Shown piece by piece: positions 1-9,709 of a stretch of 64,000 bases of DNA. The stretch covers positions 72,501 through 136,500 of the forward strand of contig JACEFZ010004174.1 in the NCBI GenBank assembly GCA_014155875.1. Direction: 5' to 3'. A program made the translations under genes and the position numbers. The stretch's first letter is position 1, and each line of letters opens with the position of its first letter. Source of the stretch: Cepaea nemoralis (taxonomy: Eukaryota; Mollusca; Gastropoda; Stylommatophora; Helicidae). The notes beneath the pieces were generated by a model. It did no database searches. It was not told the DNA's origin and saw nothing but the letters and a program-made list of their open reading frames with translations.

Positions 1-114
1 GTTCGATTTGAGCTCACGCTTAGTCGACACTCGTGGTATTACCACCAGTAGCTGCTACTACTGATAGTGCACTGGGCTGATTTCTGCGTCTGGATTAGTT
101 TCTCCCTATTACCA
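1..114 (-). repeat. SINE-B fragment, distal part, split by SINE-A
   Basis: This stretch aligns with the copy at 33880-34150 and, inverted, with 19558-19880 and 14345-14545. Shared blocks include the part around 48-80 and the end near 95-114. The other half of the same copy resumes at 343 after a SINE-A insertion. The family begins with a tRNA-like head (A-box-like TGGCCGAATGG, B-box-like GGTTCAACCCC in other copies), so it is probably a tRNA-derived SINE. Confidence 0.55.
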
Positions 115-342
115 GTACCGGTCTCTGTGGCTAAGGGCTTAGGAACGCGGTTTGTGAGCCCGTATACACGGGATTTGAAACACAGAGGTGCTGGTTTTTT
201 TCGAAAAAGGTATAGGAGCCGGTCGTTCAGAAAGCAATGGCAAACTACTGAACGTAAAATTTGCACAGGAATCACGAACAGCAAAAATGCTGGGGTTGAC
301 TGCTACGTCCTGTGAAGGACATGCAACTTTTTTTTTTTTTTA
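115..342 (+). mobile_element. SINE-A copy with T-rich tail
   Basis: A 228-bp repeat inserted into SINE-B. It opens with a tRNA-like head (A-box-like TGGCTAAGGG near 128; the B-box-like region near 170 is degenerate) and ends in the family's GGACATGCAAC block followed by about 14 T. The heptamer ATTACCA flanks it at 108-114 and 343-349 and is a plausible target-site duplication. Related copies or pieces lie near 8184, 8735, 20060, 22285, 31005, 31390, 44033, 54190, 61165 and 62880. Confidence 0.7.
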
Positions 343-540
343 ATTACCAAGGCCCTTCACCTTCAGGCGAACCTACTCCGACTTTTGTGGTGCTTGTAAT
401 ATCCGTTCCGAAGGCAAAGACGAGAAGTCAACATTTTAGTCCAACTGACCCGTATGGGCTAACCCACTACCACACCTTCACCGTACCGGAAGTTTTAGAG
501 CGAACTCTGATATTCTTTCGGCCAGACTGACCTCCGGTTA
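343..540 (-). repeat. SINE-B fragment, tRNA-like part
   Basis: Continuation of the SINE-B copy interrupted at 114. It carries the block around 370-450 (cf. 33995-34100) and a degenerate tRNA-like end near 455-530. I see nothing identifiable between about 545 and 780. Confidence 0.5.
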
Positions 541-820
541 GGCATTAATGTGCACTTAGATGATTCTCTAATTTTGAATACAATGTCTGAACGTTCAGTT
601 TGGACATGTTTGAGTGGAAAGCTTCAACTAGGTGGTCCAGTAAGTGAAATATCCACCGCGCTACCGCATGAGTTTCAAACATACCATACATGTTTACGTT
701 CAATACTGTCATTTGTGGAGGACTGAAGAAGATAACGTCGTCGACTACAGTCTGGAGACTGATGAATCATCCACTTCCTATAGACCATGCAAGAACACAG
801 GGAAGGCAGAGAAGTAAATA

Positions 821-973
821 CAGGGTGTATTTTTAATGACTGTGCAGTGTTGAAAATATTGTCGGTCCAGGTTTTGTATTTACCTGTTCTGTTGCATGAA
901 CTTTACAGAGAGTGAATATAAAACATGGACCGGCAATATTTTTAAGCACTGCACAGTCATTAAAAATACACCC
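821..973. mobile_element. Foldback MITE, copy 1 (TA target site)
   Basis: A 153-bp near-perfect hairpin. The left arm beginning CAGGGTGTATTTTTAATG is the inverse of the right arm ending in TACACCC, with arms of about 60 bp and a short loop. TA flanks both sides (819-820 and 974-975). The host LINE, known uninterrupted at 14133 onward, contains this target with a single TA. TA duplication and terminal-repeat style suggest Tc1/mariner-driven movement. Copy 2 is at 34804-34959. The element has no coding capacity. Confidence 0.82.
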
Positions 974-1084
974 TACCTGGATTATTTGGCCAGGTGGTAT
1001 GGTCAAGACAAGACCACGGAGCTGATCCACGACTCGGGTCTTGTCACTGTCTGTCATTACTGCCAACAGTACCTCGCGGTGTAG

Positions 1085-1275
1085 GGAAAGGAAGGGGGGG
1101 GGGGGATCTTGAACCTGAGGAATTAAGGCCGCCTGGCTAGTGCAGTCGCCGCGAAATGTGTAGGTTACCGTTTTCTTTTTGCCCCAGACAGAAAAACCCC
1201 TCACCTCACCGAGGATTCTAACTCGGGTCTGCCGAAGGAGAGCCTTACATTATAGCCACTAGGGCAGCCGCTCCT
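1085..1275 (-). repeat. tRNA-like SINE inserted in LINE tail
   Basis: Read on the minus strand, the part at about 1200-1275 resembles a tRNA-derived promoter: A-box-like TAGTGGCTATAATG and B-box-like GAGTTAGAATCCT. It lies between CCACGACTC and CTGGTGAT, which are contiguous in other RTE-1 copies. I could not define a clean target duplication. Confidence 0.35.
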
Positions 1276-1335
1276 CTGGTGATTGTGTGAAATGGCGAAA
1301 CATGACAGCCCTGGCTTAATGCATGGCACATGATG

Positions 1336-1765
1336 ATGATGATAGTCGAAGCGGAGTAACATTGGTGATCACGTCTGTCCACAGCCTTCAATCTCTTGTG
1401 TCGCCAATCATTTCTGACACCGACATTCCTGAATGCAATGATATCAAACTGTCCAGTATCCTCTCTCTTGGTCTTCCCCTGCTTCTCCCCCACTCCATAT
1501 TTCCCGTTGTGACAACACACTATAGCCGATCTCTTGTCACGACACGCCCAAAGAATATGGACTATCATCTTCTGATGCGAGAAACCAGTTCTCTATGTGA
1601 GTGAACTTCTTTCACGATATTTTCATTGCTCTATCTGTCCGTTCACTGTGTTCTCATCATTCTTCCCTAAAACCACATTCCAAAAGCTTCCACATAATTT
1701 CTCACTTGTCTGCTTATTGTTCATGAGTCGCTTCCATACACGAGGATTGGCTCAATATAACTATC
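1336..1765 (-). repeat. RTE-2 LINE fragment (inverted)
   Basis: Reversed, this encodes a decayed C-terminal segment of an RTE-like polyprotein: the REIxHIEN..SHQK..YSPYFLG-like region, then a WRHKRLKAVDRRDHQC block. It resembles the inverted copy at 42596-43440 and the direct copies at 2235-2665, 60625-61145 and 62385-62710. There are multiple stops. From about 1770 to 2230 I see only unique AT-rich sequence. Confidence 0.6.
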
Positions 1766-2234
1766 AAATGAAATAAAGAAAACGGCAGCTTTAATAGTCT
1801 GCAAACACTAGTAATATCAAATTAAACAAAAAGTACATAAAGAAAAACGTAGCCATAATTAAGGGAAAATTTGAAGTCACATTCATAATCGGATTACACT
1901 ACCAAATTGCGCAGCATCCGGTCTTTTTAGGTTCACTTCCTGTGTCTGCTTCTAAGGTCACTTCCGGAAGCTTGATGAGCTATTTTTCTTCGGTCATTAG
2001 TGATTTTGATGTCGGTAAAAGAGCCACGATTATGTGTCTTTTTAAAATGCCCATTACGATGGCAGCTACTATTAGTATCGCTAGAGATAATAAGCAGTAA
2101 TAAACGTAACTTTGGTCCCGCTCAAAGCCAGACTGTTTTGATTAGTTGTTTTTGTTGTCAAAGCACTCATTAGCGTACTTAATGTCTGGCACTAGTTGGG
2201 GTCTTCCATAAGCTTTCCACAATTGTCTACAGTG

Positions 2235-2665
2235 ACTGATTTTCGCTTAGCTATTATGTTTATGGCAGCGAATCTTGGAATGCATATCAACAAATTAGGA
2301 AGAAACTGGAAGCAACAGAGATGTGGTTCCTGGGGCGAATGTAGCAAATTCCTTGGTCTGACAGAGTAACTAACAGCGATATCTTCATTGATAGAGGCTA
2401 ATCAAATTATAACATTATATGCAACAATAAGAATGAGACCAACAGCTTTCTTTGGTCATGTGATGAGAAGACAGGTATTAGAGAACATGTGACAACTGGA
2501 AATACCAGGAAGAAGTGAGGCAGACCAACAAAAATAATACTGGATGCGGAGACTGTGGCATGGAGGAATGTCATCAACAGAGTTGACCTAGCACACCAAA
2601 GACCGAGATCTTTGGAGAGACATGAATGCCTACGATAGCAGGCAGGGCACTTGATGATGATTTTC
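2235..2665 (+). repeat. RTE-2 LINE 3' fragment
   Basis: A decayed coding remnant (YGSESWN..., KLEATEMWFLG, FFGHVMRRQ, LRRWHGGMSSTELT) is followed by the family 3' end and a short GATGATGAT tail at 2652-2662. It contains frameshifts and a stop in the MWFLG region. Confidence 0.6.
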
Positions 2666-2709
2666 TGTGTTTATGCCATTATCAATGTCAGAACATAGCA
2701 TGTATGCTC

Positions 2710-2990
2710 TTCTCTTCTTCTTCTTTGCGTTCATCCGGAGTGTTTTTTCAGATCTGATTGCGGTGTGCGTTAGGCACCCTTGGGTCGAAACCCATTAGGT
2801 CAACACATCCGGCTTTTGCGTGCATTTTTGACCAGGTTAGCATTCCTGGGAGACTCTCGCTTTTGTGGTACCGTCCACTTCCCAACTGGTCAAGTTAGAA
2901 CAGTCGAAGACTTCGTGGTCATCCCTCAAAGGAAGGCAGGGACAGTCCATAGCATTTTCCGCCATCCTGGGTGGCTTCCATAATTGCAGA
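2710..2990 (-). repeat. SINE-E copy
   Basis: Begins with (TTC)n on the + strand, then GTTCATCCGGAGTG and a following ~130-bp block shared with the clean insertion at 59559-59700. That insertion shows the (GAA)n end to be the 3' tail, so the element reads on the minus strand. Its 5' limit is uncertain and may extend to about 3230. Confidence 0.45.
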
Positions 2991-3424
2991 GCCGACACTT
3001 AGCGCTCTGGTGCTGGGCTCACCGAGGGAATCGTCACGTCCTGCTTATGGCTGTTTTAATTCCTCACTTCAATATATTGGGCATTTCGTTTGCCCCGGGC
3101 TGTTCTCGCACAAACCAGACAGGTCTGCAGATGGTATCCACTCAGCGAGTTTTCGGTTCGGACATGTGCTTGTCGTTGTGCCCTTCAGAGCTGTTCCAGA
3201 CACGACGGACATTCGGAAACTACCTAGTTAGAGCTGTTCCTGCATGTAGACTCTATAACTGGCAGTCATTTTCATTTTGTGGTGATTACGTCAGTTGTCT
3301 GACTAACGGAAACACAGAAGTAATGATAATTACAAAGAAAATATGTTTTTCCAGAATGCACCATCCTAGTGAAGGGAACCAAATAGTTTGACTTTTGTAT
3401 CAGAGCCTTGTTTTTAAAGACAGA

Positions 3425-4150
3425 CTTACTGTCATATTGTTCCAAAATGTCTAGTTGACCAGCTTTTCACAAGTCTAGATTGTCATTAAAAAAAAAACGT
3501 TTCGAAGGTCTAGATTGTCATATAGGACCAACTTGTTAAAAGTCTAAATTGCCATATAAGATTAAAGTCGTCAAAAGTCCCGATTTGCCATATAAGACCA
3601 ACATGCCACAAGCCTGAATTGTTATATTAGGAGAACATTTCAAAAGCTTAGATTTTCGTTCAACTCCATAATTCAAATGTTTAGACTATCATATAAGATT
3701 GGCATTTCAGAAGTCTAGACTGTCATGTAAGAGAAATATTTTCAAAGTCTAGATCGTCAAGTAAGGAGAACATTTCCCAAGGTTAGACTATCATACAAGT
3801 CCATTATATCAAACGTCTAGATCGTCATAAAGAAAACGTGTCAAAAGTTCTGACTGTAATACAAGTTCAGCATCTCTATATTTAGATTCTCACATAAGAC
3901 AGGCGTCTAGATTGTCGTAAGAAAAAAACATTCAAAAGTCGAGATTGTGGTAAAGATAATGTTTCAAACATCTAAATCGCCGTAAAGATAGTGATCCAAA
4001 TATCTAGATTGTCGTAAAGATAATGTTTCAAACGTCTAGATTGTCGTAAAGATAATGTTCCAAATGTCTAGATTGTCGTAAAGATAATGTTTAAAAAGTC
4101 TAGATTGTCTAAAGAAAAACGATTCGAAAATCTAGACTATAATTTAGGGA
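3425..4150. repeat. 34-bp satellite, degenerate arm
   Basis: About 20 decayed copies of a 34-bp unit built around AAGTCTAGATTGTCATATAA. Copies vary in length and sequence, unlike the homogeneous arm at 4968-5655. The TCTAGA core is palindromic. Confidence 0.85.
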
Positions 4151-4156
4151 CATCGT

Positions 4157-4465
4157 TTAACTGAAGCACATCATTGTGCCACCGACGTATTTTCCATGGC
4201 CTTGGGCCTCAAACAATAGAGACTCAAATATGAAAAGACGTAAACCCTCTATGGCCCACTCCACAGTAAAACCTCCCGTAATGTCACCATCATACTGGCA
4301 TTCGGGATCACCAAATTTGCTCTCGATTTGATCTCGACCAAAGTAGGCTTGAAATTTCCCATCATGGTCGCCTCTCTCGCTCTTAAATACGGCTTCCCAT
4401 TTCAGCCTTACCCAAATGACTCTGGGATTCAATTTTGGCGCCATCATTGCTTTCTGTAAACTCAA
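4157..4465 (-). CDS. Hypothetical open frame, 102 residues
   Basis: An open frame lying between the degenerate and homogeneous arms of the 34-bp satellite, with mixed non-repetitive composition. It includes an acidic, glycine-rich middle (FGDPECQYDGDITGG) and an aromatic C-terminal half. I do not recognise a domain. It has no obvious splice sites or ATG context that would settle whether it is translated. It could be a chance frame or an exon of a host gene on the minus strand. Confidence 0.2.
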   Translation of the reverse strand: MSLQKAMMAPKLNPRVIWVRLKWEAVFKSERGDHDGKFQAYFGRDQIESKFGDPECQYDGDITGGFTVEWAIEGLRLFIFESLLFEAQGHGKYVGGTMMCFS

Positions 4466-4689
4466 TTTGATGAAGTGGGGTCAAACAGCCCATTCAATAA
4501 TGAATGTCTGCCGGGCTTGGTTGCCACGGCCTTTGAGTGTCAGTGTTCATCATTAGTGCTAGCATGTGCCTACAGTTCGACAACAGAACGGAGAGATTAC
4601 GTTTAGAAAGTGTTACAGGCCTGGTCGATTCAAAGGTTAGATGATGTGGTTCTTTGGGATGAGGGATTCTTCTCTGCTATCTTTATTTT

Positions 4690-4965
4690 AGGTCTCATCT
4701 TTGGGGGTCTGTGATTTCCTGGAGTCAAAGCGGGGTTGAAAGTTTGACGAGGTTGGTGGCGTTACAGAGATGGGGGGAAAGCTGGTGCCTGTATGTTAGG
4801 AATGTCTTTTATCGATTGGTTCTGCAACTTTCATTCCTTCTTGCTTATAGTAGAGAACAGAGGGACTTCGTGGTGACGAGTTAAGTCGGCTCCCTGGCGC
4901 TATGACGATAATAGGTTCATTTCTGGGCTGTTACGTCGACACCAGACGTTCAAGTGTTTCATTAT
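4690..4965 (+). repeat. Duplicated block X, first copy (tRNA-like end)
   Basis: Similar in order and wording to 5695-5965: GGCGTTACA, TTATCGATT, then CATTCCTTCTTGCTTATAG and a degenerate tRNA-like segment containing GGTTCATTTCTGG. The two copies bracket the homogeneous 34-bp satellite arm. Confidence 0.6.
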
Positions 4966-4967
4966 TT

Positions 4968-5655
4968 TAAAAGTCTAGATTGTCATATAAGACCAATATG
5001 TCAAAAGTCTAGATTGTCATATAAGACCAATATGTCAAAAGTCTAGATTGTCGTATAAGACCAATATGTCAAAGGTCTAGATTGTCATATAAGACCAATA
5101 TGTCAAAAGTCTAGATTGTCATATAAGATCAATATGTCAAAAGTCTAGATTGTCATATAAGACCAATATGTCAAAAGTCTAGATTGTCATATAAGACCAA
5201 TATGTCAAAAGTCTAGATTGTCATATAAGACCAATATGTCAAAAGTCTAGATTGTTATATAAGACCAATATATCAAACGTCTAGATTGTCATATAAGACC
5301 AATATGTCAAAGGTCTAGATTGTCATATAAGATCAATATGTCAAAAGTCTAGATTGTCATATAAGACCAATATGTCAAAAGTCTAGATTGTCATATAAGA
5401 CCAATATGTCAAAAGTCTAGATTGTCATATAAGACCAATATGTCAAAAGTCTAGATTGTCATATAAGACCAATATGTCAAAGGTCTAGATTGTCATATAA
5501 GACCAATATGTCAAAAGTCTAGATTGTCATATAAGACCAATATGTCAAAGGTCTAGATTGTTATATAAGACCAATATGTCAAAAGTCTAGATTGTCATAT
5601 AAGACCTATATGTCAAAGGTCTAGATTGTCATATAAGACCAATATGTCAAAGGCT
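4968..5655. repeat. 34-bp satellite, homogeneous arm
   Basis: About 20 head-to-tail copies of a 34-bp unit (core AAAAGTCTAGATTGTCAT, then ATAAGACCAATATGTC). Most units differ at none to two positions, which indicates recent amplification. Confidence 0.95.
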
Positions 5656-5694
5656 TATATTTTCCTACAAGTCAGTTATTGCATACGCCCTTAT

Positions 5695-5965
5695 GGTGTG
5701 TGGGAGGGTGTGGGTATTTTCTGGAGGCGAAGCGAGGCTGGATGTTTGAAGAGGTTGCTGGCGTTACAAGGATGGAGGAAAGGAAGGGGGGAGGGGGAAA
5801 ATCGGGTGCATGTATTTTAGGAAAGTCTGTTATCGATTTCTTCTGTTTCTGTCATTCCTTCTTGCTTATAGTAGAGAAAAGAATGATTTATGGCGAAGAC
5901 GTCAAGCCGTCTGCCTTGCGCACTGAAGGACGTGGGTTCGTATTTGGAGTACGTCTTTGAGACGA
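5695..5965 (+). repeat. Duplicated block X, second copy
   Basis: Diverged copy of 4690-4965, placed immediately after the homogeneous satellite arm, with a tRNA-like stretch near 5895-5945 (GTGGGTTCGTATTTGG as a degenerate B-box). A further short relative with a better B-box (GGGTTCAGATCCC) is at 6085-6135. Confidence 0.55.
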
Positions 5966-6499
5966 CGAGTGCAAATTTTCCCAGAAACCTCTGCGGAGAG
6001 ATGCGTTGTTGCATGGGACAACACCCTTGGCACTGAAAGGGACTTCCCGGCGGAAAACTTTAACCTTTTTTTCTTATAGCAGAATAGAGGTTAGTGCGCT
6101 TACCCGCTAAACACTTGTGTGGGTTCAGATCCCATCATCTAGTTGTTTCGTTTCTTCAGCCAGTATAGATCTGGTATCGACCCAGCTTAATCAAATGTGG
6201 TGATAGACAAACATTCCACCCCGTGACCATCAGACTGGAAGGCGAAGGTCGGGACACTATGCAACCTCCACTTCCAATAGAAGAGGGAAAGACATTATCG
6301 TTATTCAAGCGGTGAACTATTAATAAATACGCCAAGAATATCAAACAAGGGTTGATCGCAGCGAGTTCTGCAACGGACATGCAACGATAAATGGTAAATG
6401 ACTCACTGTTAACAACAATGTAAAAAACTTTGTTAAAACAATGTAAACAACTTTGTTAACAACAATGCCGTCTTCGACTATTTATCGTTGCGTGTCCTT

Positions 6500-6720
6500 T
6501 GCATTTGATGATCTTTTGTTATTGTAAAAGACGCTATTGCTGTTCTTATGTTATCATCTTATCTTATATAATCTTGTTCCTCTTTTGTTACTCCAAAAGA
6601 CGCTATTGTTGTTCTTATGTTATCATCTTATCTTATCTAATCTTGTTCCTCTTTTGTTATGTAAAAGACACTATTGTTCTTATTTTATCATCTCATCTCA
6701 TCTCATCCTGTTCTTCTTGC
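6500..6720. repeat. ~69-bp tandem repeat, three copies
   Basis: Three head-to-tail copies each contain AAAGACGCTATTG (or ACACTATTG), GTTCTTATGTTATCATC and ATCTTGTTCCTCTTTTG. The last copy runs into the (CATCT)n end of a LINE-C fragment. Confidence 0.8.
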
Positions 6721-6890
6721 ACCTTGCGATGTCAAGGTGAAGCATAAACAGCGGGAGAGTACCCGTTTATGGGCTTCATGTATCGATATTCCCATAGAAT
6801 CTGTTATTCCCTCTGTCCATCTTTTACATGGTCGGCCTCTTCTTCTGGTTCAATTTGTTCTGCACATTGGTGTCATCATCACTCATTATT
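6690..6890 (-). repeat. LINE-C 3' fragment (inverted)
   Basis: Starts with (CATCT)n, the inverted 3' tail, then CACCTTGCGATGTCAAGGTG and the GGGCTTCATG block, then the part matching 26285-26350 and 34330-34420. It ends about 55 bp upstream of PAN exon 1, near that exon's branch-point region. Confidence 0.55.
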
Positions 6891-6944
6891 ACTCTGTAAG
6901 TTAAAGACACTTTTACTAATGATCTTGCATTTTGTATGTTGCAG

Positions 6945-7187
6945 CTGCCTTTGAGAAATTGTTCAACCGACTCCCAAACCACGTGCTCACTGTCAAACAC
7001 AAGCGGAAGATCCCGGATGTCAGTGTCGAACAATGCGCGCGCAGATGTGTCTTCGAGCAGAGCTTCCGCTGTGCCGGATTTGACTACGAGCCCGGATATG
7101 CCAACTGCTGGCTAACGCACCTGACAGTCTCTGAAAGTGACGGCGCCAAATTCCACCCAGGCGCAGATTTTTATGAGAGGGATTTTG
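6945..7187 (+). CDS. PAN/Apple-domain exon 1 of a multi-exon gene
   Basis: A 243-bp exon bounded by a pyrimidine-rich tract ending GTTGCAG and by a donor G|GTAAGT. It is phase 1 on both sides, so it can be duplicated or skipped without a frameshift. The encoded module carries the PAN spacing QCARRCVFEQSFRCAGFDY followed by NCWL, meaning paired cysteines, FxY and a later Cys-x-Leu. PAN/Apple modules bind protein or carbohydrate ligands in secreted or membrane proteins. The rest of this gene's product is not visible, so its function is unknown. The first codon base comes from an upstream exon outside the window or unrecognised here. The exon joins in frame to 23593-23862. Confidence 0.85.
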
Positions 7188-7211
7188 GTAAGTTAATTTT
7201 TTCTATTAACT

Positions 7212-7495
7212 CATCCCGAGGCCAGCATGGCCGAATGGATAGGGGCGCACATTCTTAACTGATTCAGTGCCAACCAAAAAGGAGGTTTGGACCAAATATG
7301 GTGCACCATCAAATGGACAAGCATTATATCGTCCTTTTGTTCAAATGGGAGGGGGAATGGTCACATTTTAGGGATATATTATCCTTCTGCACCGAGTCAG
7401 TTAAATAACCAGTGTGCAGATGTCGAGATAGCGAGTTCAACTCCTACACCGGTCAGTTGTCTTCTCTTACTTGACGTCGTAAATTACAAGTTAGT
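7212..7495 (+). repeat. SINE-B head region
   Basis: tRNA-like head at 7216 (A-box-like TGGCCGAATGGATAGGGG). The second block at 7418-7490 carries GAGTTCAACTCCTACA and TTGACGTCGTAAATTACAAG, which match 14370-14400 and 19630-19690. A (GTTA)n array starts directly in the TTACAAG part and separates this from a likely tail at 8010-8145. Confidence 0.5.
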
Positions 7496-7647
7496 TAGTT
7501 AGTTAGTCAGTCAATCAGTCAGTCAGTTAGTTAGATATATAGTTAGTCAGTCAGTCAGTCAGTCAGTCAGTCAGTCAATCAGTCAGTCAGTTAGTTAGAT
7601 ATATAGTTAGTAAGTCAGTCAGTCAGTCAGTCAGTAAAGTTAGTTAA

Positions 7648-7691
<44 letters not shown>

Positions 7692-7841
7692 CTAATTAGT
7701 TTGTTTGTTTGTTAGTTAATAAGTTAGTTAGTTAGTTAGTTAGTTGGTTAGTTAGTTAGTTAGTTAGCTAATTAGTTAGTTAGTTAGTTAGTTAGTTAGG
7801 TGGTCAGTTAGTTGGTCAGTCAGTCATTCAGTCAGTCAGTC

Positions 7842-7890
<49 letters not shown>

Positions 7891-7920
7891 ATTAGTTAGT
7901 TAGTTAGTCAGTTAGTTAAT
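7488..7920. repeat. (GTTA/GTCA)n microsatellite
   Basis: More than 400 bp of tetranucleotide repeats alternating between GTTA and GTCA blocks, with a few interruptions such as TTTG. The unit is four bases, so it is not the TTAGGG telomere repeat. Confidence 0.97.
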
Positions 7921-8009
7921 CACGGTTCAAACTTCACAGCAAAGGGTCACACCCTGCAGTGTTCCGTTCCTGTGCCAGTGAATATGACAAAAAATACGCC
8001 TCACTGCTA

Positions 8010-8145
8010 GTACTTCAGCAGTCACCTGATGACAAAGGACACTGGTAACAGGGAAAGCTAAACAACACACACAAATCAGTCCCTACACTAGAAGTACTAA
8101 CGCATGAGTGCACTACGCTTGAATTCAAAGCGAGTGAAAGAAACA
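8010..8145 (+). repeat. SINE-B tail-like segment
   Basis: Matches the 3' half of SINE-B at 19738-19870 (ACACTGGTAATAGGGAAAGC, then GTGCACTA and TTCAAAGCGAG). It probably belongs to the same copy as 7212-7495, split by the microsatellite. Confidence 0.45.
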
Positions 8146-8183
8146 AACTACCTGAACCCATCCTATAGTGAGCATACCGGCGT

Positions 8184-8650
8184 CTGTGGCCTGGAGGGTA
8201 GTGAACGCAGTTTAACAAGCCCGATTGTCTGGGTTCGAATTCCGCCGTGGATGATTTGCGAACAGATCGGTTTGCGTTGATTTTCACAATGGTATGAGCC
8301 TCGGCCTTTCAGAAATCAACGACAAATTAAATAAATGTCGCATGTCCTTTGCAGAATGTTGCCATCAAACCCAGGTTGATTTTCTATGAAATTTTACGTT
8401 CTGAATTTGCCATTGTCGGTCTCTCTTGTGAAGGGGTTGCGGCCGCTGTTCGTTATCCCGTATACTAACGTTCGAAACAGAACTGCGCGAGATTTGGCAG
8501 CAGGTTTCTTACGAAAATGTTTGTGAGCCAGTCGTTCAGAAATCAATGGCAAACTACTGAACGCAAAGCTGTCCAAGACATCAACAGCAACTGAAAAATG
8601 CTGGTGGTGACTGCAATGTCCTGTAAAATTATATGAAAAAAAGGTTGTCA
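8184..8650 (+). repeat. SINE-A cluster (forward, reverse, forward)
   Basis: A first head at 8184-8245 keeps an excellent B-box-like GGTTCGAATTCC. An inverted 3' piece follows at about 8340-8400 (GCATGTCCTTTGCAG), then a second forward copy at 8413-8640. This looks like successive insertions into older copies. The 3' part of another copy is at 8735-8815. Confidence 0.65.
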
Positions 8651-8734
8651 TTGCTTACTGAACGAAGAGTCAACGTTTAAATTCAAATGGCAGGTGTGTG
8701 GAATGAAGCCACTACCCCGCCGTCAGACTGCTGA

Positions 8735-8815
8735 AGGTACAAATGCCTAAAAATTCACACAAACAGCCAATAATTGTTGGGGCTGACTGCGACGTCCTGT
8801 AAAGGACATGCAAGT
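8735..8815 (+). repeat. SINE-A 3' fragment
   Basis: Contains AACAGCCAATAATTGTTGGG and GTCCTGTAAAGGACATGCAA, the conserved 3' end of SINE-A. From 8820 to 9110 I see only G- and C-tracts, including a G run of about 20 at 9070-9090. Confidence 0.6.
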
Positions 8816-9057
8816 AATAAACTATATCAAAGGTGTGATCACGCTACAGAGAACATGCCAATCACTGAGAGCCCCATAAGACCCGACAAACACAGGGGGT
8901 GGGGAGAGGGGGGGGGGAAGAAAATAGCGATTCATGTTTAGGACTAACTCAAAAGAAAGCAAATAGAAAGAGGATCAAACCGCACCCCCCCCCCCCCCAC
9001 CCACAAAAAATGAATCTCAATTATACCCAACGTTAAAGAAGTAGGGTGAACGAGGCC

Positions 9058-9090
<33 letters not shown>

Positions 9091-9109
9091 TGAGTACTGA
9101 GCTGAGTGA

Positions 9110-9330
9110 TAGTGCGGTGGCTTGCACACTAGATTGCCAACAGGGTGGGTATGTGTGCGAAGCACTGCTGGTGGGCTTTATGTCCCACTGGCCTGGGTTC
9201 CTAGTTCCACCCAGTCAAATCTAGGTACCAGAAAACTACGTCTGAAATAAAAGTGGTCGGCGTGATATAGACCACATCACCCATCGAGCTGCGACTGCTT
9301 CACAAATATGGGCTTAGCACCATATACCGG
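9110..9330 (+). repeat. SINE-G fragment
   Basis: Shares AGTGGTCGGCGTGAT, GACCACATC and CATCGAGCTGCG with 42040-42185, and more weakly with 31740-31860. It has a tRNA-like GGGTTCCTAGTTCC upstream. Confidence 0.45.
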
Positions 9331-9387
9331 AGAGTTGGGGTAGCGTAGTGGCTGGCTGTAGTGCTGTGAACTAAACGAGGTCCCAGG

Positions 9388-9440
9388 GAGTCGTTTGTGT
9401 GCCCCGGGGAGTCGTTTGTGTGCCCCGGGGAGTCGTTTGT
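9388..9440. repeat. 21-bp tandem repeat, three copies
   Basis: Three copies of CCCCGGGGAGTCGTTTGTG plus TG; the first copy is slightly diverged (CCCAGGGAG). Confidence 0.85.
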
Positions 9441-9609
9441 GTGTGAAGAGATGGCAGAGGTACTGTCTCAGGGGGATAAATTATAGTAGAATTATAGTGG
9501 TCTGTTGGGATAATGGGCGGAGCGGTGTGGCGGGTGTTGGCAGTGAGATGTTGGTTGGGCAGGCACATATAGAGACAGACAAATAAGAAGTGTAGCAACA
9601 TAGGCAGAC

Positions 9610-9614
<5 letters not shown>

Positions 9615-9691
<77 letters not shown>
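9615..9691. repeat. (GA)n microsatellite
   Basis: About 38 uninterrupted GA units. Its translation gives the serine-leucine runs seen in open frames here, which are not genes. Confidence 0.98.
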
Positions 9692-9693
<2 letters not shown>

Positions 9694-9709
9694 TGACAGA
9701 CGAAAAGGA

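Larger units (their letters stand above)
780..1325 (+). repeat. RTE-type LINE 3'-end fragment with two nested insertions
   Basis: The 3' end of an RTE-1-like LINE, recognisable from the coding remnant matching LDGxxxWYGxDKTTELIHDSG (976-1040) and the terminal block at 1276-1325 ending in GATGATGATGAT. It is interrupted at 821-973 by a foldback MITE and at about 1040-1275 by a tRNA-like sequence. Intact versions of the same 3' end are at 13620-13830 and 14041-14260. Confidence 0.65.

Noticed and set aside
4968..5655. Possible CRISPR-like array
   Set aside because: Units are contiguous 34-bp copies without variable spacers, in eukaryotic intronic DNA; it is a satellite.
7488..7920. Possible interstitial telomere repeat
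   Set aside because: The unit is the tetramer GTTA/GTCA, not TTAGGG or TTAGG.
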